A stretch of 64,000 nt of DNA, taken from positions 434,001-498,000 of the forward strand of contig CAVYEI010000003.1 of NCBI GenBank assembly GCA_963767475.1, given 5' to 3'. Made by a program: the position numbers and the translations under genes. Positions 31,330-38,752 of this stretch are shown one piece after another. Source of the DNA: WHSW01 sp963767475 (GTDB taxonomy: Bacteria; Actinomycetota; Thermoleophilia; Solirubrobacterales; 70-9). Numbering within the stretch: the first letter of the stretch is position 1; the number at the start of each line of letters is the position of its first letter. The notes under the pieces are model-generated. The model made no database searches. It saw nothing but the letters and a program-made list of their open reading frames with translations, and was not told where the DNA came from.

Positions 31330-31986
31330 CTACTCGCGGATTGGCGGCCCCTTGGGACACGACGACATGAACTCGGGGATCGATTGATGGGCGAACGGGA
31401 GGTCCTGGAACGTTCGGTCCCCTCGCTTGCTCTGAAGCATGTATGCCCAATGGCTCAGCGTCCCGCCCTGGGCGGGGGAGGTCATCTCGTTCACCATCGT
31501 CCACTCGCCGTGCTTTTTGACCATGGTGCCGACGGGGTTGTTGATGACGTCGCCGGTGTCGGCGTTGTACATGGTCATGTAGACGCGGCCCTGCGGCGTG
31601 ACCTGGCCCAGCACGTACTGGCAGGCGGGTACGAGCGCCTGGCTGAGCTTGACGGTCACCGCGCCGGTCCAGTAGCCGTTGAAGTAGTCGGTGATGTGGA
31701 AGACGGTCTGACCTCGGATCACGTTGAACTTGTTGGTGCCGCTCTGGGCCACCGAGTAGATGCCGTTCTGCGGAACGATCCAGTAGGTGTTCTTGAACCA
31801 CTTCCACTTGTTGTAGGCCGCGACGGGGCCGCTCCCCCTGTCGCCAGCCAGGACGGGCGGGCGCGTGGCAGTCGCGCCGGCGCCGTCGGCCGGGGTCGGC
31901 TTCAGCGTCGTGTATGCGAGCGCGGCGACGGCCAGACAGACGGCGGCTGTGGCAACGGTGAGTGTGATCGGACGCAAGCGAACCAT
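31330..31986 (-). CDS. secreted or membrane-anchored protein, unknown family
   Basis: 218 residues. One N-terminal hydrophobic segment (LTVATAAVCLAVAALAY) serves as signal peptide or anchor. The mature part is rich in Trp and Tyr: KWKWFKNTYWIVPQNGIYSV, then HITDYFNGYWTGAVTVKLSQAL, then RVYMTMYNADTGDVINNP. This suggests a beta-barrel or lipocalin-like sheet. Two Cys could form a disulfide. GGAGGT lies at ideal distance before ATG 31986. I do not recognise the family, and the gene stands alone. Confidence 0.7.
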   Translation of the reverse strand: MVRLRPITLTVATAAVCLAVAALAYTTLKPTPADGAGATATRPPVLAGDRGSGPVAAYNKWKWFKNTYWIVPQNGIYSVAQSGTNKFNVIRGQTVFHITDYFNGYWTGAVTVKLSQALVPACQYVLGQVTPQGRVYMTMYNADTGDVINNPVGTMVKKHGEWTMVNEMTSPAQGGTLSHWAYMLQSKRGDRTFQDLPFAHQSIPEFMSSCPKGPPIRE

Positions 31987-32112
31987 CGTGACCTCCGGTC
32001 AGTCCCGTCCTCGGCTGGCTTCGACGGGACGAAGTGGGGCCCAATCTTGCCGCGACCGCCGGTCGCTTCGCAGCCGAATGCGAGCGGGCGGTAATGGGTG
32101 AAAGGGACGTCG

Positions 32113-33291
32113 CTAGTCGCTCTCGCTCAGCTCCATCAGCCGCAGCGCGGTCTCGAGCTCGGCGCGCCGCCCGGTCACCGGACGGCCGAGGCGCTCCTCG
32201 ATCGTGCGCAGGCGGTAGCCGACGGTGTGCTCGTGGACGCCGAGCAGCGCCGCCGCGGCGGAGGCGTTCTGGGCGCTGGCGAAGTAGGCGCGAAGCGTCC
32301 GCCGGAGCCGCTGCGAGCGAGGGTCGTCGCCGTCGATCCCGCGCAGCTCGCGGGAGACGAAGGCACGCGAGCGTGCTTCGTCGCCGGCGACGAGGGACTC
32401 GAGCGCGACCTCGTCGTAGCGGACCACGGCCCCGTTGCGGCCAAGGATCGCGACCCTGTGCGCGTCGCGCGCCTGGCGATGGGAGCTGCGAAAGCCCTCG
32501 GTGCCGGCTGCCGGGTCGCCGATCGACAGCGTCGTCCCCTCGGGAATCGAGATCCGCTCCGGGATCCTGAACGGGCGCACCCGCCCGATCCAGGCCCAGC
32601 TCGTCTCGCCGGTGAGCGAGACCACCAGCTCGTGGACGGCGTCGAGCTCGCGGGCCAGCTCTCGCACCGCGGCCTCGGCGTCGGGCCCGGAGACGACGCA
32701 ACCGAGGTGCTCGAGGCGCAGGTCGTAGTCGAGCTCGCCGAGGGCCGTCCCGACCTGGGGATCGGCGCCGTCGAGGATGTCGCGAACGAGCTGCGTCCGC
32801 CGCTGCTCGCGCGAGCGCATGAAGCGGTCGCGCTCCGCCGTGTACTCGTCGGTGAGAAACGTGGCCAACCGGTCGACGTACTCGAACAGGTAGTCGGAGG
32901 CCACTGTGAGCGTCTCCGTGCGAGCCTCGGCGTCGGGATCCTCGCGCTCGACCTCGGCGAGCCAGGCGCGCCAGGTCATCGCATGCCCGACGCGGTAGCT
33001 GCGCAGCAGGGCCGCGAGCGGCAGGTCGAGGCGCGCGGTCAGCAGCGCCAGGTCGCGGGCGTCGACCGGGATCGCGTCGGGCAGCGCCCGATCGCGGGCC
33101 ATCGCCGCGAGTCCCGCCTCGAGGTTCGCCAGGCATGAGATCCGCACGGCCTCCCAGAGCTCGGGGCCGTCGAAGCCCTCGAACTCGGCGACCCCGGCGC
33201 GGATCCGCTCCGTCATCTCCTCCGCCAGCTGCTCGCGGCGGGCGAGCAACCGGTTCGCGATCGTCTCCAGCAATGCAGTCTGTGACGCCAT
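32113..33291 (-). CDS. PucR/CdaR-family transcriptional regulator
   Basis: 392 residues. The N-terminal part is helical (LLARREQLAEEMTERI), followed by a GGDEF-like fold degenerate domain. The C-terminal PucR HTH includes RSQRLRRTLRAYFASAQNAS, then AAALLGVHEHTVGYRLRTIE. Such regulators activate catabolic genes, often neighbours. The gene starts 15 bp after the stop of an alpha/beta hydrolase on the same strand and is probably cotranscribed with it. The effector is unknown. Confidence 0.9.
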   Translation of the reverse strand: MASQTALLETIANRLLARREQLAEEMTERIRAGVAEFEGFDGPELWEAVRISCLANLEAGLAAMARDRALPDAIPVDARDLALLTARLDLPLAALLRSYRVGHAMTWRAWLAEVEREDPDAEARTETLTVASDYLFEYVDRLATFLTDEYTAERDRFMRSREQRRTQLVRDILDGADPQVGTALGELDYDLRLEHLGCVVSGPDAEAAVRELARELDAVHELVVSLTGETSWAWIGRVRPFRIPERISIPEGTTLSIGDPAAGTEGFRSSHRQARDAHRVAILGRNGAVVRYDEVALESLVAGDEARSRAFVSRELRGIDGDDPRSQRLRRTLRAYFASAQNASAAAALLGVHEHTVGYRLRTIEERLGRPVTGRRAELETALRLMELSESD

Positions 33292-33306
33292 CGGCGTACG
33301 CCCGGC

Positions 33307-34200
33307 CTATCCCGCGGTCGCGGCCGCTCGTTCGAAGTTTCCGATCAGAGCGCCGGCGATCCTGTCGATCGCCCACAACGGCATGTCGTGACCCATGCCC
33401 TCGATCACGACCAGCTCGGAGCCCGGGATCGCCGCCGCGGTCGCCTCGCCGCCGGAGACGCCGATCAGCGGGTCGTCCGCGCCGTGGATGACCACGGTCG
33501 GCACCGCGAGCTCGCGCAGCTCGGGGGCGCGATCGGGCGAGGCGGCGATCGCGGCGAGCTGACGCGCGGTGCCGTCGGGGTGATAGCCGCGGTCGAAGGA
33601 GCGCTCGGCCAGGTCCCGCGTCCGCGCCTCGTCGGCCGGCTTCGAGCCGATCACGCCGCGTGCCGTGACCGTGCCCTCGACGTACCCGTCGCGGTCGGTC
33701 GGCGGAGCCGTCATCAGCACCTCCATCGCCTCCGGCGTCGTCCGCCCCACCTCGGGGTCGCCGGTGGTCGACATGATCGACGCCAGCGAGAGCACCCGCT
33801 CCGGATGGTCGATCGCGACCCGCTGGGCGACCATCCCGCCCATCGAGGCGCCGACCACGTGCGCACGCTCGATCCCCAGCTGGTCGAGCAGACCGACCGC
33901 GTCGTCTGCCATGTGCTGGAGCAGATAGGGCGCCTCGGCTTCACCGGCTGCGACCTGAAGGAAGTTCGGCGGGCTGAGGTCGAGGACGGTCGAGCGCCCG
34001 GCGTCGCGGTTGTCGAAGCGGATCACGTAGTTGCCGTTCGCGGCGAGCGCCTCGCAGAGCTCCTCGGGCCAGAAGATCATCTGCGCGCCCAGCCCCATGA
34101 TCAGCAGCACCGCCGGGTCGCCGGAATCGCCGAAGGTCTCGTAGACGAGCTCGAGCTCGCCTACGCGTGCGACCTGCTCCGGGTTTCTGGCGACGGTCAT
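33307..34200 (-). CDS. alpha/beta hydrolase (Ser nucleophile)
   Basis: 297 residues from ATG 34200 (a GTG five codons upstream is possible). Nucleophile VVGASMGGMVAQ (Ser about 119), IHGADDPLIG near the acid, and EGMGHDMPLW at the His. FDNRDAGRS and LIMGLGAQMIFW mark the same esterase subgroup as the gene at 12721-13623, with which it shares most motifs, so the two look paralogous. The PucR regulator lies 15 bp downstream and is likely part of the transcript. The substrate is unknown. Confidence 0.87.
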   Translation of the reverse strand: MTVARNPEQVARVGELELVYETFGDSGDPAVLLIMGLGAQMIFWPEELCEALAANGNYVIRFDNRDAGRSTVLDLSPPNFLQVAAGEAEAPYLLQHMADDAVGLLDQLGIERAHVVGASMGGMVAQRVAIDHPERVLSLASIMSTTGDPEVGRTTPEAMEVLMTAPPTDRDGYVEGTVTARGVIGSKPADEARTRDLAERSFDRGYHPDGTARQLAAIAASPDRAPELRELAVPTVVIHGADDPLIGVSGGEATAAAIPGSELVVIEGMGHDMPLWAIDRIAGALIGNFERAAATAG

Positions 34201-34288
34201 CGGCTGGTCAGGCACCGTAGCGGAGGGGTCCGTCTAGGATCGCCCGATCGCCGACCGCGAGGCCACCGCAGAGCTCGGATTCCGGAGC

Positions 34289-35011
34289 GTGACCGCGCAG
34301 GTCGCGGGCGCCTACCGCGCCCACTGGCGGACGCTGCTGGTCGCCGGCCTGATCGTGTTCATGCCGCTGGCCGTGATCGAGCTGCTCGATCACGAGCTCC
34401 AGGAGCCGCTCGCCGACGCCGATCTCGATGACCTCGACCCGGGGCTGGTGGCGGCAGTTGTGGTCTCGGTCATCGGCCATGCAACGGCCTCCCTGCTGGG
34501 CGAGGTGGTCTACGCGGGCATCATCGCCGCGGCCGTCACCGGCGGCGAGGGGCGGCCCGACCTGCGCCGGCTGCTGCGGCACTTGCCGCTGCGGCGCCTG
34601 ATCTGCGTCGACCTGCTCTGGGTGGCGGTGGTCGCAGTCGGCTTCATCGCCCTGTTCGTCCCCGGGCTGATCTTCATCGCCTGGTTCGCGCTCGTGGCGC
34701 CCGCGGTCGAGGTCGAGGGCCGCACCGTGCTCAGCGCCTTCCGCCGCAGCCGTGAGCTCGTCCGGCGCCGGTTCTGGCTCGTACTCGGGCTGGTGCTGCC
34801 GATCTTCGTCCTCGGCGACGCGCTCGCCACCGCCGTGCAATCTGCTTCCTGGTGGGGCTTCGGCGACGGTGTCGTCGGCGACTGGGTCGGCACCGTACTC
34901 GCCAACCTGGTCAGCTCACCGCCGTACGCCCTGGTCGCCGTCTTCCTCTTCCTCGGGTTGCGCGAGCTACCCGAGCAAGGCGCAGACGGCGAGCCGGTAG
35001 CTGCGGCGTAG
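34289..35011 (+). CDS. multi-pass membrane protein (YciC/DUF7544-like)
   Basis: About 240 residues with five or six hydrophobic segments. The YRAHWRTLLVAGLIVFMPLAV opening, the FVPGLIFIAWFALVAPAVEVE stretch and SAFRRSRELVRRRFWLVLGL are typical of small polytopic proteins described as glycerophosphodiester-phosphodiesterase-type membrane domains without the enzyme. The start is GTG 34289; the frame is open for 17 codons more without a start codon, so the true N-terminus is uncertain. The last 15 codons overlap the 3' end of a convergent serine hydrolase gene (45 bp). Confidence 0.7.
   Translation: MTAQVAGAYRAHWRTLLVAGLIVFMPLAVIELLDHELQEPLADADLDDLDPGLVAAVVVSVIGHATASLLGEVVYAGIIAAAVTGGEGRPDLRRLLRHLPLRRLICVDLLWVAVVAVGFIALFVPGLIFIAWFALVAPAVEVEGRTVLSAFRRSRELVRRRFWLVLGLVLPIFVLGDALATAVQSASWWGFGDGVVGDWVGTVLANLVSSPPYALVAVFLFLGLRELPEQGADGEPVAAA
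34967..35000. repeat. 34-bp exact repeat, copy 1 (3' end of serine hydrolase gene)
   Basis: Identical to 36168-36201, starting CTACCCGAGCAAGG. It encodes the C-terminus YRLAVCALLG of both tandem serine hydrolases on the minus strand and, in copy 1, also the plus-strand C-terminus LPEQGADGEPV of the convergent membrane protein. It reflects the tandem duplication. Confidence 0.85.
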
Positions 35012-36118
35012 CGTCGGGTACGCCGCCGCGGCCTTGATCCCCGTGGCCGTGGGGGTGATCTGCCGGTTGACCGAGACGGTGACGGCCCGCTGCCCGTTCG
35101 CGGTCGCGGCGGTGAACTGGGTGTAGCCGGCGGTGTTGCCGGTGTGTCCGTAGACCGTCCCGCATCGGGTCTCGTACCTGAACAGCGACAGGCCGGCGGA
35201 GTTGTGACCGGGCCCGATCGGCTCCGAGTGCGCGCCGTCGATGAACGTGAACTGCGCCGCGCGCTCCGCGGGTCCGAAGAGCTCGCCACCGACATAGCCG
35301 GCGGCGAAGGCGGTCAGGTCGTGGGGAGTCGCGGTGACCCCGCCGGAGGCGGAGGAGAACGCCGCCGAGCAGCACTCGGTCAGGTCCTCGATCTCGGGCA
35401 GCGTGTCGTACCCGTGGATCTTCGGCTTCGGCAGCCGCCAGCTGCGCGGCAGGTCGGTCTGCTTCAGGCCGAGCGGCCGCGAGACCTCGCGCCGAAGCAG
35501 GGTGCGGTAGGCGATCCCGGTGCCGGCCTCGGCCATCAGTGCGACGACGATGTTGTCGGTGTTCGAATAGTGGTACTCGCTGCCTGCCGGGAAATCGAGC
35601 GGCTCGTCGCGGACGAAGTCGACGAGCCCGAGCATCTCGATGTCGCCGTGCAGGTGGTCGCCGAAGTACTCGCCGAAGGCCTTACTGGCGGAGAAATCAG
35701 GCAGGCCGCTGGTGTGGTTGAGCAGGTCGCGCAGGGTGACCGCGTGCCAGGCCACCGGCAGATGTGGGAGACGCGACCCGATCGTGTCGTCGAGCGAGAG
35801 GAAGCCGTCGTCGACGAGCGAGAGCGCGACCGCGCCGCTGAACGCCTTCGCGACGCTGGCGATCCGCATGTTCTTGCGGCGCGTGAACGGCTTGCCGGTG
35901 TCGACGTCGGCGACCCCGGCGCGCACGAGACGTTCCCGGTCGCCGCGCAGCAGGACCGCGGAGGCGCCGGGCGGACCGCCCTTGAGGTCGACGAGGTGGT
36001 CGAGGACCTTTTGCAGACGCTGCACGCGTTGCTGGCGGTCGGCCGCCGCGGGCGCGGCGCCGATGGCAACGACGATCAGGACGGTGGCGACGGCGGCGAA
36101 GCGGCGAGCAATAGGCAT
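34967..36118 (-). CDS. secreted serine hydrolase (beta-lactamase/DD-peptidase family), copy 1
   Basis: 383 residues with a signal peptide (VLIVVAIGAAPAAA). Motifs of class C beta-lactamase/penicillin-binding-like enzymes: S-x-x-K as SVAK (Ser88, Lys91), Y-x-N as YSN in YHYSNTDNIVVAL, and HTG in VYGHTGNTAGY replacing KTG. NHTSGLPDFS is typical of the 'serine hydrolase' group that includes esterases and D-aminopeptidases. A pair of Cys in TECCSAAF is conserved in its tandem copy. It acts outside the membrane. The 3' end overlaps the convergent membrane-protein gene by 45 bp, and copy 2 lies 49 bp upstream. Confidence 0.9.
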   Translation of the reverse strand: MPIARRFAAVATVLIVVAIGAAPAAADRQQRVQRLQKVLDHLVDLKGGPPGASAVLLRGDRERLVRAGVADVDTGKPFTRRKNMRIASVAKAFSGAVALSLVDDGFLSLDDTIGSRLPHLPVAWHAVTLRDLLNHTSGLPDFSASKAFGEYFGDHLHGDIEMLGLVDFVRDEPLDFPAGSEYHYSNTDNIVVALMAEAGTGIAYRTLLRREVSRPLGLKQTDLPRSWRLPKPKIHGYDTLPEIEDLTECCSAAFSSASGGVTATPHDLTAFAAGYVGGELFGPAERAAQFTFIDGAHSEPIGPGHNSAGLSLFRYETRCGTVYGHTGNTAGYTQFTAATANGQRAVTVSVNRQITPTATGIKAAAAYPTLRRSYRLAVCALLG

Positions 36119-36167
36119 GACGGGACCCTACTGCGGCTTCTCGATTCTCGTCAGATGGCCTGCGCGC

Positions 36168-36201
36168 CTACCCGAGCAAGGCGCAGACGGCGAGCCGGTA
36201 G
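36168..36201. repeat. 34-bp exact repeat, copy 2
   Basis: The second copy of the 34-bp segment at 34967-35000, at the 3' end of serine hydrolase copy 2. Here no convergent gene uses the opposite strand. Confidence 0.85.
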
Positions 36202-37313
36202 TCGCGATGCAGGGTCTCGAATACCTTCGGCGCCCGCTCGCCGGTGGCATCCGGCGCCAGTTGGCGATTGACCGAGACGGTGACCGATCGGCGCCCGTTG
36301 CGGGTCGCCGCCGTGAACTGGGTGTAGCCGGGGAAGTTGCCGGTGTGGCCGAAGACCGTTCCGCAGCCGGTCCTGTATCGAAACAGCGCCAGGCCTCCGG
36401 ACTGACTGCCGGGCCCGGGCGGCTCGGATCCGGCACCGTGGACGAAGCTGTACTGCGCCTCCCTGGCGGCGCCGTCGAAGAGCTCGCCGCCGACGTAGCC
36501 GCGGGTGAAGGCGGCGAGATCGTGCGGGGTCGAGTAGATCCCTCCCGAGGCGCTGACGAAGTCCATCGAGCAACACCCGGTCAGCTCCTCGACCTGGGGC
36601 AGCACGTCGTAGCCGTGGATCAGCGGCTTCGGCACGTGAAAGCCACGCGGGAGCTCGGTGTTACGAAGTCCCAGCGGGCGCATCACCTCGCGCGCCAGCA
36701 ACCTCGTGTACGGCTTGCCGGTCGCCGCCTCGGCGACCAGCGCGACCACGATGTTGTCGGTGTTCGAATACTCGTAGCTGGTCCCGGGCGGATAGGTGAG
36801 CGGCTCGTCGCGGACGAACTCGATCAGCCCCAGGTCGTTGATCTCGCCATGCAGGTGGTCGCCGAAGTAGTGCTGGAACTCCTGGTTGGTTGTGTAGTTG
36901 GGCAGCCCGCCGGTGTGGCTGAGCACCTGGCGCAGGGTGACCGGCGCCCAATGGGCGGGTAGCTGCGGGACCCACGCCGTGACCGAGTCGTCGAGACCGA
37001 GCACGCCGTCGTCCACCAGCGACAGGGCGACGGCGCCCGAGAACGCCTTCGACACGCTCGCGATCCGCATGTGCTTCTGGCGCCGAAACGGCTTCTCGGT
37101 GTCGACGTCGGCGACCCCGGCGCGCAGGAAGCGCTCGCGCCCACCGCGGTAGAGGACCGCGGAGGCGCCCGGCGGGCCGCCCTTGACCTCGACCAGATGA
37201 TCGAGCGCGCGCTGCAGGCGCTCGACCCGCTGGTGGCGGTCGGCGGAGGCGCTCGCGGTGCCGAGCAGCAGTGCCAACAGACACAGCGCCGTCAGCCGAA
37301 GTGTTCCCCTCAC
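36168..37313 (-). CDS. secreted serine hydrolase (beta-lactamase/DD-peptidase family), copy 2
   Basis: 381 residues, closely similar to copy 1 over the whole length. Signal peptide LCLLALLLGTASASA; SVSK (Ser86, Lys89); YSN in YEYSNTDNIVVAL; HTG in VFGHTGNFPGY; SHTGGLPNYT. The Cys pair is in TGCCSMDF. The active site is complete, so both copies should be functional. It follows the upstream membrane-protein gene by 10 bp and precedes copy 1 by 49 bp, suggesting a three-gene minus-strand operon from 38133 to 34967. Substrates may be peptides, esters or cell-wall fragments. Confidence 0.9.
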   Translation of the reverse strand: MRGTLRLTALCLLALLLGTASASADRHQRVERLQRALDHLVEVKGGPPGASAVLYRGGRERFLRAGVADVDTEKPFRRQKHMRIASVSKAFSGAVALSLVDDGVLGLDDSVTAWVPQLPAHWAPVTLRQVLSHTGGLPNYTTNQEFQHYFGDHLHGEINDLGLIEFVRDEPLTYPPGTSYEYSNTDNIVVALVAEAATGKPYTRLLAREVMRPLGLRNTELPRGFHVPKPLIHGYDVLPQVEELTGCCSMDFVSASGGIYSTPHDLAAFTRGYVGGELFDGAAREAQYSFVHGAGSEPPGPGSQSGGLALFRYRTGCGTVFGHTGNFPGYTQFTAATRNGRRSVTVSVNRQLAPDATGERAPKVFETLHRDYRLAVCALLG

Positions 37314-37323
37314 CCGCGAGACC

Positions 37324-38133
37324 CTAATCTTCGCGGCCGATCTTGGCCTCGTAGACGTCCTCGGTGGAGCCGCCGATCGCGGTCCGCACCGCGTCCTTGA
37401 ACCGCTCGGTGCGGCGGCCGGGGTGAAAGCGCCGCTCGGCCTTCGCCTGCTTTTTGGGATGGCGTTCGCCGTAGAAGCGCCGGGCCCACGCCGAGTCGGG
37501 CTTGCCGATCCGCCAGGCGCCGTAGATCGCCAGCGGCGGGACCAGGAAACCGATCAGACCGTGGAGCATGCGGTGCTTGGCGAAACAGATCGCCACCATC
37601 GCGAAGTGGAACAAGAGCAGGGCGAGGCTGGCGGCAAGGGCCCCGGCAGAGGTGTCATCCCAATCGAACGGCCGCACCCCGATCAGGATCAGGCCGAGGA
37701 CGGAGGCCGCGATCACGGTCGCGTCGATCGATTGGCGACCCTCGTCGGCCCAGTAGACGTCATCGAGGTGGACCCAGAGCGCGAACTCGTCGATCGTCAG
37801 CCCGATCCCGATCCCGAAGCAGAGCGCGCAGATCTCGTAGATCGGACTGACGGCGAAGCCGGCGAAGCTGATCGCGCCGGCGAGCATCATCAGCACGATC
37901 CCGAAGACGAGGTGATGGACGTGGACGCCGCCGCTCTCGATGCTCCCCGGCCACCACGGCACCCGAGGGCTGCGCATCAGCCGCGTGCTCATGCGAATGA
38001 ACGCAAACGAGCCCACGAATCCGAGCAGGACCAGAAACAGCCATTGGCGATCGTTGGCGACCAGCTGGTCGTTCCAGAAGTCGGAGATGAAGGTGGCGGG
38101 GCCGAGGGTCACGGCCTGCCAAGCTTCCCGCAT
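37324..38133 (-). CDS. integral membrane protein, unknown function
   Basis: 269 residues with about seven hydrophobic helices. Distinctive are SPRVPWWPGSIESGGVHVHH after helix 1, where His residues could bind metal, and IDEFALWVHLDDVYWADEGR between later helices. The C-terminus is basic (HPKKQAKAERRFHPGRR). It resembles uncharacterised actinobacterial integral membrane proteins. ATG 38133 shares the CATG tetranucleotide with the ATG of the divergent gene, so promoters must lie inside one or both coding regions or the starts differ. First gene of the serine-hydrolase operon. Confidence 0.72.
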   Translation of the reverse strand: MREAWQAVTLGPATFISDFWNDQLVANDRQWLFLVLLGFVGSFAFIRMSTRLMRSPRVPWWPGSIESGGVHVHHLVFGIVLMMLAGAISFAGFAVSPIYEICALCFGIGIGLTIDEFALWVHLDDVYWADEGRQSIDATVIAASVLGLILIGVRPFDWDDTSAGALAASLALLLFHFAMVAICFAKHRMLHGLIGFLVPPLAIYGAWRIGKPDSAWARRFYGERHPKKQAKAERRFHPGRRTERFKDAVRTAIGGSTEDVYEAKIGRED

Positions 38134-38752
38134 GTCGCGTTCTCGATGGGGGCTGGTCGCAGCCGGTGCAATCGTCTTCCTGTTCGTCGCCGGGCAGATC
38201 CTGGTCCCGAGCCTCGGCGAGCGCAAGATCGAGGACCGCCTCACCGAGGGCGGCGGCTCCGCCGAAGTCACGCTCGGTGCTTTCCCGGCGGCGCGGCTGC
38301 TGTTCTCCGATGGCGAACGGTTCGAGGTCGAAGCCCATGACCTCGACCTGGCGCTCGATCGCCGCGAGCAGGTATTCGAGCGCCTCGACGGCTTTGCGCT
38401 CGTCGACGTCTCGATCGCCGACTCGACCGCGGGGCCGTTCGAGCTCGCGAGCTTCGAGCTGCAACGCGACGGCGAGGGTCCCTACGAGCTCACGGCCAGC
38501 GCCGTGACCTCGCCGAGCTCGCTGGTCGACTACGGCGTCGAGGGGCTCGACCTACCCGGTGGCGGGCTCGCCAGCATGGCGCTCGACCTGTTCGGCATCG
38601 ATACGAACTTCGACCTCCCGGTCGAGCTCGACATGCAGCTGAGCTCCGATGACGGCCGCGTTCGCGTCGTCTCCGGCGGCGGCACGGTCGCCGGCCTGCC
38701 CACCGGCCCGCTCGCCGAGCTGCTGACGAACGCGATCGTCGTCCAGCTCTAA
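38132..38752 (+). CDS. DUF2993-like secreted or anchored protein
   Basis: 206 residues. An N-terminal helix (GLVAAGAIVFLFVAGQILVP) is followed by LGERKIEDRLTEGGGSAEVTLGAFPAARLLF, the pattern of DUF2993 proteins (LmeA-like) with an extracytoplasmic lipid-binding beta-sheet domain. In mycobacteria a DUF2993 protein affects lipomannan elongation; a role in envelope lipid handling is inference here. ATG 38132 overlaps the divergent gene's ATG by 2 bp. Converges with the MMPL gene (4-bp stop overlap). Confidence 0.7.
   Translation: MSRSRWGLVAAGAIVFLFVAGQILVPSLGERKIEDRLTEGGGSAEVTLGAFPAARLLFSDGERFEVEAHDLDLALDRREQVFERLDGFALVDVSIADSTAGPFELASFELQRDGEGPYELTASAVTSPSSLVDYGVEGLDLPGGGLASMALDLFGIDTNFDLPVELDMQLSSDDGRVRVVSGGGTVAGLPTGPLAELLTNAIVVQL

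Noticed and set aside
31085..33376. A 763-codon minus-strand frame overlapping the PucR and secreted-protein genes.
   Set aside because: Low-complexity Arg/Gly/Ala product in an alternative frame of two recognisable genes.
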